From: Candidatus Poseidoniaceae archaeon
GTDB lineage: Archaea; Thermoplasmatota; Poseidoniia; Poseidoniales; Poseidoniaceae
Direction of reading: 5' to 3'
Length of the DNA: 35,159 nucleotides
NCBI GenBank assembly: GCA_949373075.1
Contig: CASIBX010000043.1
Location: 1 to 35,159, forward strand
A program made the position numbers and the translations under genes. The notes below the pieces were generated by a model. The model ran no database searches. It saw only the letters and a list, made by a program, of their open reading frames with translations, and was not told where the DNA came from. Shown here one piece after another: positions 1 through 8,457 of the stretch; positions within the stretch are counted from its first letter, which is position 1, and each line of letters starts with the position of its first letter.

Positions 1-2
1 TA

Positions 3-1118
3 GCAATCAACCAACATTATGTTGATGAAAACGATGAGATTAGAGAAGTTGTCAATGAATTAAATGATTGGCCCGGAGATGTTGAAGCCATACTGATGAG
101 TGAGAATGAAACTGTAACTAAATTACACAATAAGGGAGTAATAGTTGATGGTGAAAGTGTTCTAATCTCCAGTATTAACTGGGGAGCAAATTCGATTCTT
201 CGCAATAGAGAAATGGGGCTAATAATTCATTCACAACAAATCACAGCACCGTTTGAAGCTTCTTTCTGGGAAGATTGGAATAGATTGGACTTGACTACTG
301 ATACCGACATTGACGGCATTCCGGATTACTGGGAAGTTGAAAACAATCTATCACGTACAAATCAAGACTCCAATTTGGACCCTGACGATGATGGATTAAC
401 AAATCTGGGTGAATTCTCATACGGCTCAGACCCTTACCTAAATGACACCGATGGCGATTGTATTGAAGACGGAAATGAAATCTTGTGGGCTGCTACTATG
501 GCTGATGTGAGTGCGAGTGACGCACTTACAATGTCAGATGCAGATGGGGATGGAGTAGACGACTATACCGTAATAGGCTGCGTTCCTGAATCTGATGGTG
601 GAAATAATGGGGTTGATCCAATTGATGATGACGATTCAAATGACATTGTAGATATCGATAGTGATGGAGATGGAGTTAACGATGATGTTGATGATTGCCT
701 TGGAACAGAAGTAGGTGCGGCAACAGATACTCAAGGATGTTCCAACCAACAGAACAAAGACCAAACTGTAGACGATTCTTCCGAAAGTGGAAGTTCAAGT
801 GGAATGGATTTCATGTTAACACTAATCACAATAGGAACTATCATTCTGCTTGGAGCAGGAACAATTCTTCTGACCAAGAAGAAAGAGGAAGACGAAGATT
901 CGGGACTGGAAATCGATGCTCCTGAAATTGCAGACGCAAAGTCTTGGGACATTCCAGTATTGGATGGAACAAATCCGGTTGAGGAACAAACTGGACCTGA
1001 TATGAGCAAGTTCTCCGGATGGAGCCAGGAACAAGTACAGAATTATCTTGATTCGGGATGGTCTGAAGAGCAACTCGCAGAGTGGTATAAGCAACAAATA
1101 GACGACAACTCCGCATAA
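3..1118 (+). CDS. Membrane-anchored phospholipase-D-like surface protein with Asp-rich Ca-binding repeats (5' end missing)
   Basis: The frame is open from base 3, so the gene begins before the window; 371 residues are visible. The first ~70 residues end a PLD-superfamily catalytic domain: HNKGVIVD matches the HxKx4D motif, followed by SSINWGANS and NREMGL as in the second half of PLD domains. A Ca-binding, thrombospondin-3/EF-hand-like section follows, with DTDGDC, DADGDGVDD and DSDGDGVNDD and a DTQGC cap. One transmembrane helix lies at about 812-880, followed by Lys-rich residues, so the bulk should be outside the cell. The short cytoplasmic tail contains two tandem SGWS-[QE]-EQ units (about 1012-1090). 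In MGII-type archaea this architecture is typical of exported proteins. Substrate (phospholipid or nucleic acid) cannot be told. The internal ATG at 96 is not a plausible start because it would cut the PLD domain. Confidence 0.75.
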   Translation, partial: AINQHYVDENDEIREVVNELNDWPGDVEAILMSENETVTKLHNKGVIVDGESVLISSINWGANSILRNREMGLIIHSQQITAPFEASFWEDWNRLDLTTDTDIDGIPDYWEVENNLSRTNQDSNLDPDDDGLTNLGEFSYGSDPYLNDTDGDCIEDGNEILWAATMADVSASDALTMSDADGDGVDDYTVIGCVPESDGGNNGVDPIDDDDSNDIVDIDSDGDGVNDDVDDCLGTEVGAATDTQGCSNQQNKDQTVDDSSESGSSSGMDFMLTLITIGTIILLGAGTILLTKKKEEDEDSGLEIDAPEIADAKSWDIPVLDGTNPVEEQTGPDMSKFSGWSQEQVQNYLDSGWSEEQLAEWYKQQIDDNSA

Positions 1119-1156
1119 GGTTGACAAGGGAGTGCCATAATCGCAGTTTGGTTCAC

Positions 1157-1901
1157 ATGGTATTTCGCAGAGGTAATCCGGCACTCAACCCTCAGTATTT
1201 CGGCCCAGGAATGGCTACCGAAAGAATGACACTCAATGGTACAATTCACAAAACTCTGTTCCTATTGAGTATAATTGCAATTACGGGAACTTTAGCTTAT
1301 TCCATTACTTCAGAAACCCCCGGATTGGGATGACTTGATGATGATTGGAGGAGCAATTGGAGGGATTATTATGGCTCTGATAATCATGTTCGTTAGACCA
1401 GCAAATCCTCAAGTTCTAATCACTGTGTATGCACTGCTAGAAGGCTTGTTCATTGGTGCGTTCTCATATATGATTGAAAACTATTACCTTGGTGGAAGCG
1501 AAGGTGTTGTATTCCAAGCGCTAATCGGTACTGCAGCAGTATTCGTAACCATGCTTACCCTTTACCGATTAAAAATAATCCAGCCTACTGAAAAGTACAT
1601 ACTAGCTGTAGTTTCGATGGCTGGTGCAATCATGATGGTTTATCTAGTGAACTTCATAATGTCATTTTTTGGTACAACCATTCCTTTCCTCCACAGTAGT
1701 GGGCCAATTGGAATTGGAATCAGCGTGATATTTACTGCCGTAGCAGCCCTTTTCTTGATTATCGATTTCGGTATGATCGAGAATGGAGTTCGTCTCGGAG
1801 CCCCAAAAAATATGGAATGGTATGGGGCTTTCGGACTAGTAATGACACTGATTTGGCTTTACATTGAGATGCTAAAGTTGATTGCAAAATTACGTGATTG
1901 A
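1157..1901 (+). CDS. Bax inhibitor-1/YccA family membrane protein, frameshifted
   Basis: Two overlapping frames together make one protein. The first part (1157-1333) carries NPALNPQYF and a first membrane helix, typical of the YccA/BaxI_1 branch. The second part (to 1901) carries six further hydrophobic helices and ends in a Lys/Arg tail. The first frame stops at 1331-1333 (TGA). Skipping one base in the run of five C at 1317-1321 gives a continuous product of about 247 residues reading TSETPDWDDLMMIGG across the join, the usual length for the family. The start at 1157 is chosen because the conserved NPAL segment follows five codons later; a TTG lies upstream at 1121. The family is multi-spanning; bacterial YccA interacts with FtsH, but the archaeal role is unknown. 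The stop at 1901 is one base from the next start, suggesting an operon with the oxygenase. Whether the frameshift is real or a base-calling error cannot be decided here. Confidence 0.7.
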
Positions 1902-1902
1902 A

Positions 1903-2835
1903 ATGACTCGTACACTGGCAATTTGTGACCTCTCAGACTGGAGAGCAGGCGGTCAGCGCAGGGATGATTTCGTTGCCGAAATGGGAGAAGCCTTGCAAGA
2001 TATTGGCTTCTTTGCATTAACTGGACATGGTATCGATGTTGAATCGATAAAGAAATCTTATTCTGTTTCGGAAGAGTTCTTCCACTTACCGCAAGGTGAA
2101 AAAGACCGTTACGAACAAGCTGAACTGTTTCGACAAAGAGGATACACACCTTATGGCGTGGAACACGCTAAAGATAACCCTGCACCTGATTTGAAAGAGT
2201 TCTGGCAAACTGGTAGAACGATTGATGACCCAGACTTCCACAAAAATATCTGGCCTGATGAGCCTAAGGAGTTTGAAAACTCAATTGATGGATTGTATAT
2301 TGCAATGGAGTCAATGAGTTCTGAATTACTGGCTGCTGCATCTCTATACCTTAACAAGCCACAATCTTGGCTCCCAGACATGGCCAATAACGGAAACACA
2401 ATTTTGCGAGTAATTCACTATCCTGCATTGGGTGAAGATTCACCAGAAGGCGCGGTTCGAAGTGCTCAACATGAAGATATCAATTTGATCACACTTCTGG
2501 TAGGAGCAACTGCAGATGGATTACAGGTCATGGACCATGATGGGTCATGGATAGAAGTTGAAGGAAATCATGACCACATCATAATCGATAGTGGAGATAT
2601 GCTACAAAACATCACTAATGGCTTATTCAAATCGACAACACATCGTGTCGTAAATCCACCTGATGCCCGTACTGACAGATATTCAATGCCGATGTTTGTC
2701 CATCCAAGAAACGATGTTGACCTCACACCATTGCCTGAGTTTGTTGCCCTAACCGGCGGTGAAGTACTGTATAATTCAATCAACGCAGGGGATTATCTCC
2801 ATCAAAGATTAGTGGAAATCGGTCTAGCATCATAG
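1903..2835 (+). CDS. 2-oxoglutarate/Fe(II)-dependent oxygenase (isopenicillin N synthase-like)
   Basis: This 310-residue protein belongs to the isopenicillin-N-synthase-like dioxygenases. The N-terminal DIOX_N region contains GFFALTGHGID (residues 35-45). The Fe(II) ligands are visible as H190-E-D192 and H247, and the 2-oxoglutarate-binding RxS motif is R259-Y-S261. Such enzymes hydroxylate or oxidise small molecules using 2-oxoglutarate and O2; the substrate cannot be predicted. The ATG at 1903 is preferred because it directly follows the preceding stop (1899-1901) and the protein aligns from its N-terminus; TTG 1882 and GTG 1894 are alternatives. It is followed 10 nt later by thymidine phosphorylase, so a link to nucleoside metabolism is possible, since pyrimidine-hydroxylating members of the superfamily exist, but this is inference only. 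Confidence 0.85.
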   Translation: MTRTLAICDLSDWRAGGQRRDDFVAEMGEALQDIGFFALTGHGIDVESIKKSYSVSEEFFHLPQGEKDRYEQAELFRQRGYTPYGVEHAKDNPAPDLKEFWQTGRTIDDPDFHKNIWPDEPKEFENSIDGLYIAMESMSSELLAAASLYLNKPQSWLPDMANNGNTILRVIHYPALGEDSPEGAVRSAQHEDINLITLLVGATADGLQVMDHDGSWIEVEGNHDHIIIDSGDMLQNITNGLFKSTTHRVVNPPDARTDRYSMPMFVHPRNDVDLTPLPEFVALTGGEVLYNSINAGDYLHQRLVEIGLAS

Positions 2836-2845
2836 GGATGATGTT

Positions 2846-4102
2846 ATGCGAACAATGCCAGACATACTTGCTTCTAAGCGGGATGGTCACACTCTAAACA
2901 CTGATGATTTCAAGTATATTTGTGGCAACATAGATTCGATACCACGCGAGCAATTAGGTGCGTTTTTAATGGCTTGTCAAATAAATGGATTAACTTCGGT
3001 AGAAACGAGTCAGTTAACTCAATGCATGCTTGATGCTGGTAATCGAATGCAGTCAGCAGTAGGGCGCGTGGACAAACATTCGACAGGAGGCGTGGGGGAC
3101 AAAATGAGTATCATTCTCGCACCGGCTTTACGTGCAGCAGGAGCGACGATTCCTATGCTAGCCGGTAGAGGTCTAGCGCATACAGGAGGCACTATCGACA
3201 AACTAGAATCTATTCCTGGATTCAACACAGGGCTGAGCATGCAAGAAATGATTGCGAACCCATGCTTCATTTCGAGACAAACAGAAGATATTGCACCAGC
3301 GGATAGAATCCTGTACTCTATTCGAGACATCACCGCAACAGTGCCACAAATCGGACTGATAACAGCATCGATAATTTCCAAAAAGGCCGCTGAAGGTTTG
3401 GAGAAATTAGTATTGGATGTCAAGTGTGGCAAAGCCGCATTCATGAAATCGGAAGCAGAGGCAGTAGAACTCGCTAAGTCGATGGTCAGAACTGGAACTG
3501 ATTTGGGAATGAAAGTCACAGCACAAGTTACTCAGATGGACGACCCTATCGGAACAATGTTCGGTAACAGCCATGAAATCGTAGAATGTATTGATTGTCT
3601 CAAAGGGAAGGGTCCAGAGGACACAATGGAATTAGTATACAGTCAAGCAGGGGCATTGGGATATGATATTCGTACTGCTATTGCAGATGGCTCTGCCCTG
3701 AATGAATTCAAAGAAATGTGTATCAGGCAAGGTGTTGATTCACAGATCACTGAAGTTTTGATTCAAGAACCGTGGAAAGTTTTACCTAGGGCAAATACTT
3801 TTGTTGAATTTAAATCTGAAGAATCAGGATGGATTTCAAAAATAGATGCACTTGAAATTGGCCAAACCCTGTGTAATTTAGGTGCTGGGCGTACTGGCTT
3901 AGAAAGCCAAATCGACCATGGAATAGGGGCGGAGCTCCTAGTGGGAGTAGGTGAAGAAATCAAGGCAGGCACAGCATGGATTAGATTTGAAGTTAATTCT
4001 GAAATAGACAGCAGTACGGCAGAAAGAATCAGTAACTCAATCCAAATCTCAGGTTCTAAAGTTACTAAAAACAGTAGGATTCTAAAAATAATCACTAACT
4101 GA
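2846..4102 (+). CDS. deoA: Thymidine/pyrimidine-nucleoside phosphorylase
   Basis: The protein has 418 residues and catalyses phosphorolysis of thymidine (or uridine) to base plus (deoxy)ribose 1-phosphate in pyrimidine salvage. Evidence is the phosphate-binding segment VDKHSTGGVGDK (75-86) and the family signature AGRGLAHTGGTIDKLE (106-121). Archaeal AMP phosphorylases (DeoA-like, NMP pathway) carry an extra N-terminal domain of about 80 residues. This protein starts directly with the alpha domain (MPDILASKRDG), so it looks like the bacterial-type thymidine or pyrimidine-nucleoside phosphorylase rather than AMP phosphorylase. The length is near the usual 430-440. It is separated by 10 nt from the upstream oxygenase and probably co-transcribed with it. 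The next downstream gene is tRNA-Asn. Confidence 0.88.
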   Translation: MRTMPDILASKRDGHTLNTDDFKYICGNIDSIPREQLGAFLMACQINGLTSVETSQLTQCMLDAGNRMQSAVGRVDKHSTGGVGDKMSIILAPALRAAGATIPMLAGRGLAHTGGTIDKLESIPGFNTGLSMQEMIANPCFISRQTEDIAPADRILYSIRDITATVPQIGLITASIISKKAAEGLEKLVLDVKCGKAAFMKSEAEAVELAKSMVRTGTDLGMKVTAQVTQMDDPIGTMFGNSHEIVECIDCLKGKGPEDTMELVYSQAGALGYDIRTAIADGSALNEFKEMCIRQGVDSQITEVLIQEPWKVLPRANTFVEFKSEESGWISKIDALEIGQTLCNLGAGRTGLESQIDHGIGAELLVGVGEEIKAGTAWIRFEVNSEIDSSTAERISNSIQISGSKVTKNSRILKIITN

Positions 4103-4127
4103 AAACTATCAATTTGATGGAAGCCGT

Positions 4128-4134
4128 CATATAG
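4128..4134 (+). promoter_or_regulatory. TATA-like box for tRNA-Asn
   Basis: CATATAG lies about 25 nt upstream of the first base of the tRNA at 4156, the spacing expected for an archaeal TATA box and a transcript starting at or near the mature 5' end. Seen by position and sequence only. Confidence 0.4.
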
Positions 4135-4155
4135 GGAAGGCATTTCGGCAGGGTT

Positions 4156-4228
4156 GCCGTTTTAGCTTAGCTGGTGGAGCGTGGGACTGTTAATCCCAAG
4201 GTCGTGGGTTCGAGCCCCACAAACGGCG
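4156..4228 (+). tRNA. tRNA-Asn (GTT)
   Basis: A complete cloverleaf can be drawn. The 7-bp acceptor stem is GCCGTTT (4156-4162) with AAACGGC (4221-4227). The D arm is 4165-4180. The anticodon stem is TGGGA (4182-4186) with TCCCA (4194-4198), and the loop CTGTTAA has anticodon GTT at 4189-4191. The variable loop is AGGTC. The T stem is GTGGG with CCCAC around TTCGAGC (4204-4220). The discriminator base is G4228. CCA is not encoded, as only CC then T follows. There is no intron. Confidence 0.97.
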
Positions 4229-4276
4229 CCTCGAAAACTTTGGTTGCACAATGATTGCGCAAATTTACTTTGCCGA

Positions 4277-5668
4277 TTACTTGATTTTGCCCAAACAGTT
4301 GCGCAGACAGGACTCTAATTCCGTGTAAGTGAATTCGAATCCTGATTCCAGTAATCGATTAGGCACAGCGTTTTGACCTTCGAGTACAAGTTTCTTGCCC
4401 ATTTCACCAAACATGATTTTGATCATGAAACCGGGAAGCGGCATGAAGCCAGGCCGGCGTAATACACGGCCTAACACTCTAGCAAATTGTTTCTGAGAAA
4501 CTGGATTCGGTGCAGTCAAATTGTATGGCCCTTCACTAGATTCGTTAACCATGAGATGATGAATTGCATAGACTTCATCATCTAATGATATCCATGATTG
4601 CATCTGTTTTCCGCCCCCGACTGGACCTCCCGCACCCATTTTAGCAGGCAGCAATAGTTTGGAAAGAGCGCCCCCTAATGGTGAAACAACAATTCCTGAA
4701 CGCAAATGAACTACTCGGATTCCAGCCTCTTCAGCAGATTTTGTAGCATCTTCCCATTGTCCGCAAATATCAGCCAAATAGTCATCACCTGGGCTAGAAG
4801 ATTCATTGAGAACCTCTGTACCTCGATCACCATAGAAACCGATTGCTGAACCACTCAGAAACGACTTAGGAGGGTTCTCTAAATTAGCCATTATTTCAGA
4901 AAGGTTACGAGTAGGAATCACTCTGCTATCACGGATTATCCTCTTGCGCTTCTTCGACCATCGTTTGTCACCGATTCCTGCACCTGCAAGATGAATAACT
5001 GTATCAAAGCCATTCATGTCTCCTTCTAGGATTTCACCAGTTTGGTCATTCCAGCGTATTACTTGCTGTGAATCAACATCAGCTGGTAGTTTGGTAGTCA
5101 AGCGTATCAGTCTGTGAACCTCGTGACCTGCTGCTTCCAAGAATGCACACAATTGCAATCCAATCATACCGGTTGAACCTGAGACTAATACTCGTTGGCG
5201 GGGTTTACCCGATGTTGCTTGAATCTGATTTAGGTCATTAGTGACTCTAGTACTTCGATACTTGAACATCTGGCGCATTCTGGGTAGTACTGTTATTCCT
5301 GCGGACCAACCAGTTAGAAAGTGAACCGGAAGTTTGTATTCGACATCATCTAAGATTGTGGTTACATTATCACTAACTGATTCAAATTTGTGAACATGGT
5401 TCCAAGCCCCGAAAGGTCCACGCATCATGCGGTCAGCAAACTGTTCTCCTGGAATTACACTGTGATGCTTTGCAACCCACTTTTGTTTAATTGGTCCAAG
5501 GCTGACTTTGAAAATGGTTTCATCATCGTCTACAAGTGCACCTGCATTCACCGGGATTATTCCTTCCCACTCAGGCATTATTCGGCGAAAAGCGCCTTTG
5601 CTATTGTACCAATTCCAAATCTCTTCTTTACTGGCAGTATGGTCTGCCTGATGAGTAAATTTTGCCAT
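4277..5668 (-). CDS. SRPBCC domain fused to TIGR01777-type SDR epimerase (SDR39U1-like)
   Basis: The protein has 463 residues in two parts. Residues 1-145 form an SRPBCC (START/polyketide-cyclase-like) ligand-binding domain. From residue 158 an extended short-chain dehydrogenase begins, with the nucleotide motif GSTGMIG (164-170), later HLAGAGIGDKRW, GSAIGFYGDRG and a C-terminal DUF1731-like region, as in the YfcH/SDR39U1 (TIGR01777) family. The reaction is unknown for the whole family; NAD(P) binding is expected. ATG 5666-5668 is chosen because it lies one base after the photolyase stop and begins the SRPBCC domain; an upstream in-frame ATG would overlap the photolyase by about 90 nt. It is the last gene of a NUDIX-photolyase-SDR operon. 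Photolyase and TIGR01777 genes are also found together in bacterial light-response clusters, which supports a shared role. Confidence 0.85.
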   Translation of the reverse strand: MAKFTHQADHTASKEEIWNWYNSKGAFRRIMPEWEGIIPVNAGALVDDDETIFKVSLGPIKQKWVAKHHSVIPGEQFADRMMRGPFGAWNHVHKFESVSDNVTTILDDVEYKLPVHFLTGWSAGITVLPRMRQMFKYRSTRVTNDLNQIQATSGKPRQRVLVSGSTGMIGLQLCAFLEAAGHEVHRLIRLTTKLPADVDSQQVIRWNDQTGEILEGDMNGFDTVIHLAGAGIGDKRWSKKRKRIIRDSRVIPTRNLSEIMANLENPPKSFLSGSAIGFYGDRGTEVLNESSSPGDDYLADICGQWEDATKSAEEAGIRVVHLRSGIVVSPLGGALSKLLLPAKMGAGGPVGGGKQMQSWISLDDEVYAIHHLMVNESSEGPYNLTAPNPVSQKQFARVLGRVLRRPGFMPLPGFMIKIMFGEMGKKLVLEGQNAVPNRLLESGFEFTYTELESCLRNCLGKIK

Positions 5669-5669
5669 C

Positions 5670-7229
5670 TCAAGTTCTCCGTTGGTAATCCGAATTAGTG
5701 GACTCAGCAGCATCCGAGAATAGTTTTTGTTGAGTTGATGGGGAAACTGAATAGGCCTCAATATAGCCTTTAGTCTTGAATTTACGCTTGGTTGAATCGG
5801 TAGTCATGCACCTGATTTTGCCATAAACGGCTCTCTCAGTCCACCCACGGTCAAACTTACCAAGCACCCAACCAATTCCAGTGTAGGTGTTAGGATCTCT
5901 CCCGTCCAATGCCCATTTGTCGTTCAAAGCGACCATGTATTCCATAGCAGTTTCTGCATTTGGAGTCCATTCCAAAATCTTCTTGCCCCAGAGCATGCGC
6001 AGGTAATTGTGGATAATTCCATCTGAACGTAACTGACGTTGAGCTGCATTCCACAACTCGTCGTGTGTATCTGCATTCTCAAATTGCTCGAAGGTGTAGA
6101 GATAAGGTCGAGGGTCGTGTTCATGTTCTTTCAATGTCTTTTGTGCCCATTCAGGAATCGATTCGAATCGGTCGTGATTTTCAACATTGGCACAGTGAAT
6201 GAAGCCTAAGTCTCTCCAGGTGATTATTTGGTCAAGGAAAGACTCAACATCAGACGGCAATCCCCACCATCCAGCACGTCGTCCATTGTGTGGCAAGTTA
6301 ATCTGGGATATATCCCAGTCATGGGTGGAGAAGATATCATTCAGTATTCGATGAGAACTGATGTGTCCAAAGTGAAGGTATGCTGACAGCCCGCTTGCGC
6401 CATTGGCTTCTGGCTGGTTCCTATTTTCGGCATAATTGCTCAATCTAGAATCCAAAAAGTTGTTCCATTTACTTTGGGCTTCAACTGAGCCCCCGGGCAC
6501 ATGTTGAACTGGTGGAACAGTATGGTCAATCATCAGCTTCGACAAAGCATTAATTCCGATATCCCTGACTTCACAAATTCTCCAAATGAATTCGTAAGGG
6601 GTCATCGGAGTGTCGCTTTCAGCAAATATTTGGTTCACTAAAGAATCGTCGATTTTCTTCAAACCAGTACCGAGGGATATTGGTTTTGGGTGCGGGAACT
6701 CAGCCATGTGGTTTAGGATAGTTTTGTGGAGGTGGCGCCTCAGTGAATAGGCTGTTGTGAATGAACGGTTCTGGCCTCGGAGAGAAATAAATCCATTTGA
6801 GTCAACCGAATGTACTTCGCACTTGCCAATTGAAATCGCAATTTCCATGACTCGGCGTGGGTGGTAAACAGGGAAATCATCTATCACTAAAGCATCGGCA
6901 TGTTCCATCCACTTTTCCAATAGTCCTCTTGCTTCTCTGGGCTTTGTCTCAACATAAGGAATGTAAGTGATTGGAGAATCCTCGAAAGCTCTTTTGTTAT
7001 CCATCATACCTTGAATCACAAATGTATGCGAGCGGTCGTTGGCCCAGCGATGTGCAATGGCTAGTGGCTCAATTACCACTAACGGCAACTCCCTTTCAAT
7101 CGACAAATCAATTGCATGTTCAAGGCTGTGATTCCATTCAGATCTGCGAGCAGAAATCATCCAGTAAACAACGCAACTACCTGAAGGTGCGTCTGAGTTG
7201 AAAATACGGAGTCTGGAATCTGGAATCAT
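5670..7229 (-). CDS. phr: Class II CPD photolyase (deoxyribodipyrimidine photo-lyase)
   Basis: The 519-residue flavoprotein splits cyclobutane pyrimidine dimers using blue light. N-terminal alpha/beta domain: CVVYWMISARRSEWNHSLEHA (residues 19-39) is the class II start (VVYW...). FAD domain: LSAYLHFGHISSHRI (281-295), WNAAQRQL (393-400), RMLWGKKILEWT (411-422), ALNDKWALDGRDPNTYTGIG (434-453) and FDRGWTERAVYGKIR (459-473) are class II hallmarks, distinct from class I and cryptochrome. A tail of about 25 residues extends past the usual end. The start at 7229 is 8 nt after the NUDIX stop, with AGGTGG just upstream. FAD supply links it to ribA across the divergent promoter. It implies life in sunlit water. 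Confidence 0.95.
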   Translation of the reverse strand: MIPDSRLRIFNSDAPSGSCVVYWMISARRSEWNHSLEHAIDLSIERELPLVVIEPLAIAHRWANDRSHTFVIQGMMDNKRAFEDSPITYIPYVETKPREARGLLEKWMEHADALVIDDFPVYHPRRVMEIAISIGKCEVHSVDSNGFISLRGQNRSFTTAYSLRRHLHKTILNHMAEFPHPKPISLGTGLKKIDDSLVNQIFAESDTPMTPYEFIWRICEVRDIGINALSKLMIDHTVPPVQHVPGGSVEAQSKWNNFLDSRLSNYAENRNQPEANGASGLSAYLHFGHISSHRILNDIFSTHDWDISQINLPHNGRRAGWWGLPSDVESFLDQIITWRDLGFIHCANVENHDRFESIPEWAQKTLKEHEHDPRPYLYTFEQFENADTHDELWNAAQRQLRSDGIIHNYLRMLWGKKILEWTPNAETAMEYMVALNDKWALDGRDPNTYTGIGWVLGKFDRGWTERAVYGKIRCMTTDSTKRKFKTKGYIEAYSVSPSTQQKLFSDAAESTNSDYQRRT

Positions 7230-7237
7230 GATACCAC

Positions 7238-7732
7238 CTATGAGACGTACCCTGAATGTTTGTTAACACTGTATACGAAGTAAGAGTTCTCGGATTTGGA
7301 AAGTGGACAAGAAGGTTGCAGAGACATGCGGGAACCACTCAACGCATCTATTGCCAGATTGTGCATGGTGTCAGATACCCATTCCAACCCTTTTAATTCT
7401 TCTAACTTAAACCAGCCACTGTCGCTTATCTCATCAGTAACCAAATCTTCCGTAGGAGATTCCAGTTGCACATCAAAACAAAGGAATACGGCTGGTTTGT
7501 CCTTGAATAGAGTCGAGCGTACAGCAGCTAGCCCTATTATCGAGCCGGCAGCGCCAGTTTCTTCGTGTAATTCTCTAAGAACTGCAGACTCAATATTCTC
7601 TCCAGGGTCCACGCTTCCCTTTGGTAGTCCCCATTGATTGACATACCTACCTTTGGCTTCTTTCACAAGAAGAATGGAGTCATTTTGGATGGCTCTAGCA
7701 GCGACTCCCAGATCACATACAGTTCCGTCCAT
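7238..7732 (-). CDS. NUDIX hydrolase
   Basis: The 164-residue protein has a perfect Nudix box (Gx5Ex7REUxEExGU) at residues 39-61, starting GSVDPGE and containing RELHEETGA. NUDIX enzymes hydrolyse nucleoside diphosphates linked to another moiety, such as oxidised dNTPs, NDP-sugars, NADH, FAD or diadenosine polyphosphates. The preceding WGLPKG is common in Ap4A/MutT-like members, but the substrate is not resolvable. It is the first gene of the operon with photolyase and the SDR protein. It starts at the ATG ending at 7732, with GAGAGGT directly before it and a strong TATA box further upstream. A nucleotide-pool cleaning role beside a photorepair enzyme is plausible but inferred. Confidence 0.9.
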   Translation of the reverse strand: MDGTVCDLGVAARAIQNDSILLVKEAKGRYVNQWGLPKGSVDPGENIESAVLRELHEETGAAGSIIGLAAVRSTLFKDKPAVFLCFDVQLESPTEDLVTDEISDSGWFKLEELKGLEWVSDTMHNLAIDALSGSRMSLQPSCPLSKSENSYFVYSVNKHSGYVS

Positions 7733-7754
7733 ACCTCTCCATCGAATTAGTTAG

Positions 7755-7762
7755 TATTTATA
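7755..7762 (-). promoter_or_regulatory. TATA box of the NUDIX-photolyase-SDR operon
   Basis: On the minus strand this reads TATAAATA, the best archaeal TATA match in the window. Its centre is 26 nt from the NUDIX ATG (7732), so transcription should start at or just before the start codon. It lies back to back with the ribA promoter in a 106-nt divergent spacer. Confidence 0.6.
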
Positions 7763-7807
7763 GGACCGTTTTTCGCCTACCTCATATTAGTCAGGCTATT
7801 GAACGAG

Positions 7808-7816
7808 TTATTATAA
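7808..7816 (+). promoter_or_regulatory. TATA-like box of ribA
   Basis: TTATTATAA is centred 27 nt upstream of the ribA ATG (7839). The geometry suggests a leaderless or near-leaderless transcript. It shares the 7733-7838 divergent spacer with the photolyase operon promoter, so a single regulator could act on both. Confidence 0.5.
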
Positions 7817-7838
7817 CTGAAGAGGATAACTTATCGTC

Positions 7839-8444
7839 ATGCTTAGCACAAAGCCTGGTTCTAAAATCGTACCATCTGATGCATCATTGCCAACCAAGTT
7901 CGGAGACTTCAGGATCAGGGCATTTATCGATTCGAAAATGGACAAAGAACATGCACTCTTGTACGTGGGTAGCGAACTAGATTCAACGCCCTTAGTTAGA
8001 ATACATTCCGAATGCCTAACAGGAGATGCTTTCGGAAGTCTACGTTGTGATTGTGGTCCACAATTGGAAGAATCGATGAAAGAGATACAAGCGCATGGCC
8101 GTGGCGCCATCGTTTACCTCAGGCAAGAAGGTAGGGGAATTGGACTGTTTGCAAAGATGCAAGCGTATGCGTTACAAGATGAAGGGCTAGATACACTTGA
8201 TGCGAATCTCGAATTAGGATTACCTGGTGATGCTAGAACCTATGATTTTGCAGCTAAAATGCTATCCTCCATAGGGTTTGACGATATTGACCTGATGACT
8301 AATAATCCAGATAAGAGACAACAATTAATCGAAAACGGAATCTCAATTAACTCGCGTGTACCCATCATTGTGGGGACTTGTGAACATAACCGTTCATATC
8401 TAAGGACCAAGGCCTCTCGCATGGGCCACATCCTAAGAGTGTGA
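7839..8444 (+). CDS. ribA: GTP cyclohydrolase II
   Basis: This 201-residue single-domain enzyme converts GTP to 2,5-diamino-6-ribosylamino-4(3H)-pyrimidinone 5'-phosphate, formate and pyrophosphate, the first committed riboflavin step. The zinc ligands C59, C70 and C72 are in C-x10-CDC. QEGRGIGL (96-103) and TYDFAAKML (134-142) are GCH II active-site segments, as is NNPDKR. There is no RibB domain, so dihydroxybutanone phosphate synthase must be elsewhere. Many archaea use the unrelated GCH III (ArfA), so a bacterial-type RibA may reflect transfer; phylogeny was not tested. It starts at ATG 7839 after a TATA box and is followed by the peroxiredoxin gene after 13 nt. It supplies flavin for the photolyase and CrtI-type enzymes nearby. 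Confidence 0.95.
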   Translation: MLSTKPGSKIVPSDASLPTKFGDFRIRAFIDSKMDKEHALLYVGSELDSTPLVRIHSECLTGDAFGSLRCDCGPQLEESMKEIQAHGRGAIVYLRQEGRGIGLFAKMQAYALQDEGLDTLDANLELGLPGDARTYDFAAKMLSSIGFDDIDLMTNNPDKRQQLIENGISINSRVPIIVGTCEHNRSYLRTKASRMGHILRV

Positions 8445-8457
8445 CCCGGCGATTCAT

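Noticed and set aside
2846-4102. AMP phosphorylase (archaeal NMP pathway)
   Set aside because: The N-terminal extra domain of AMP phosphorylases is absent and the protein begins like bacterial thymidine phosphorylase.
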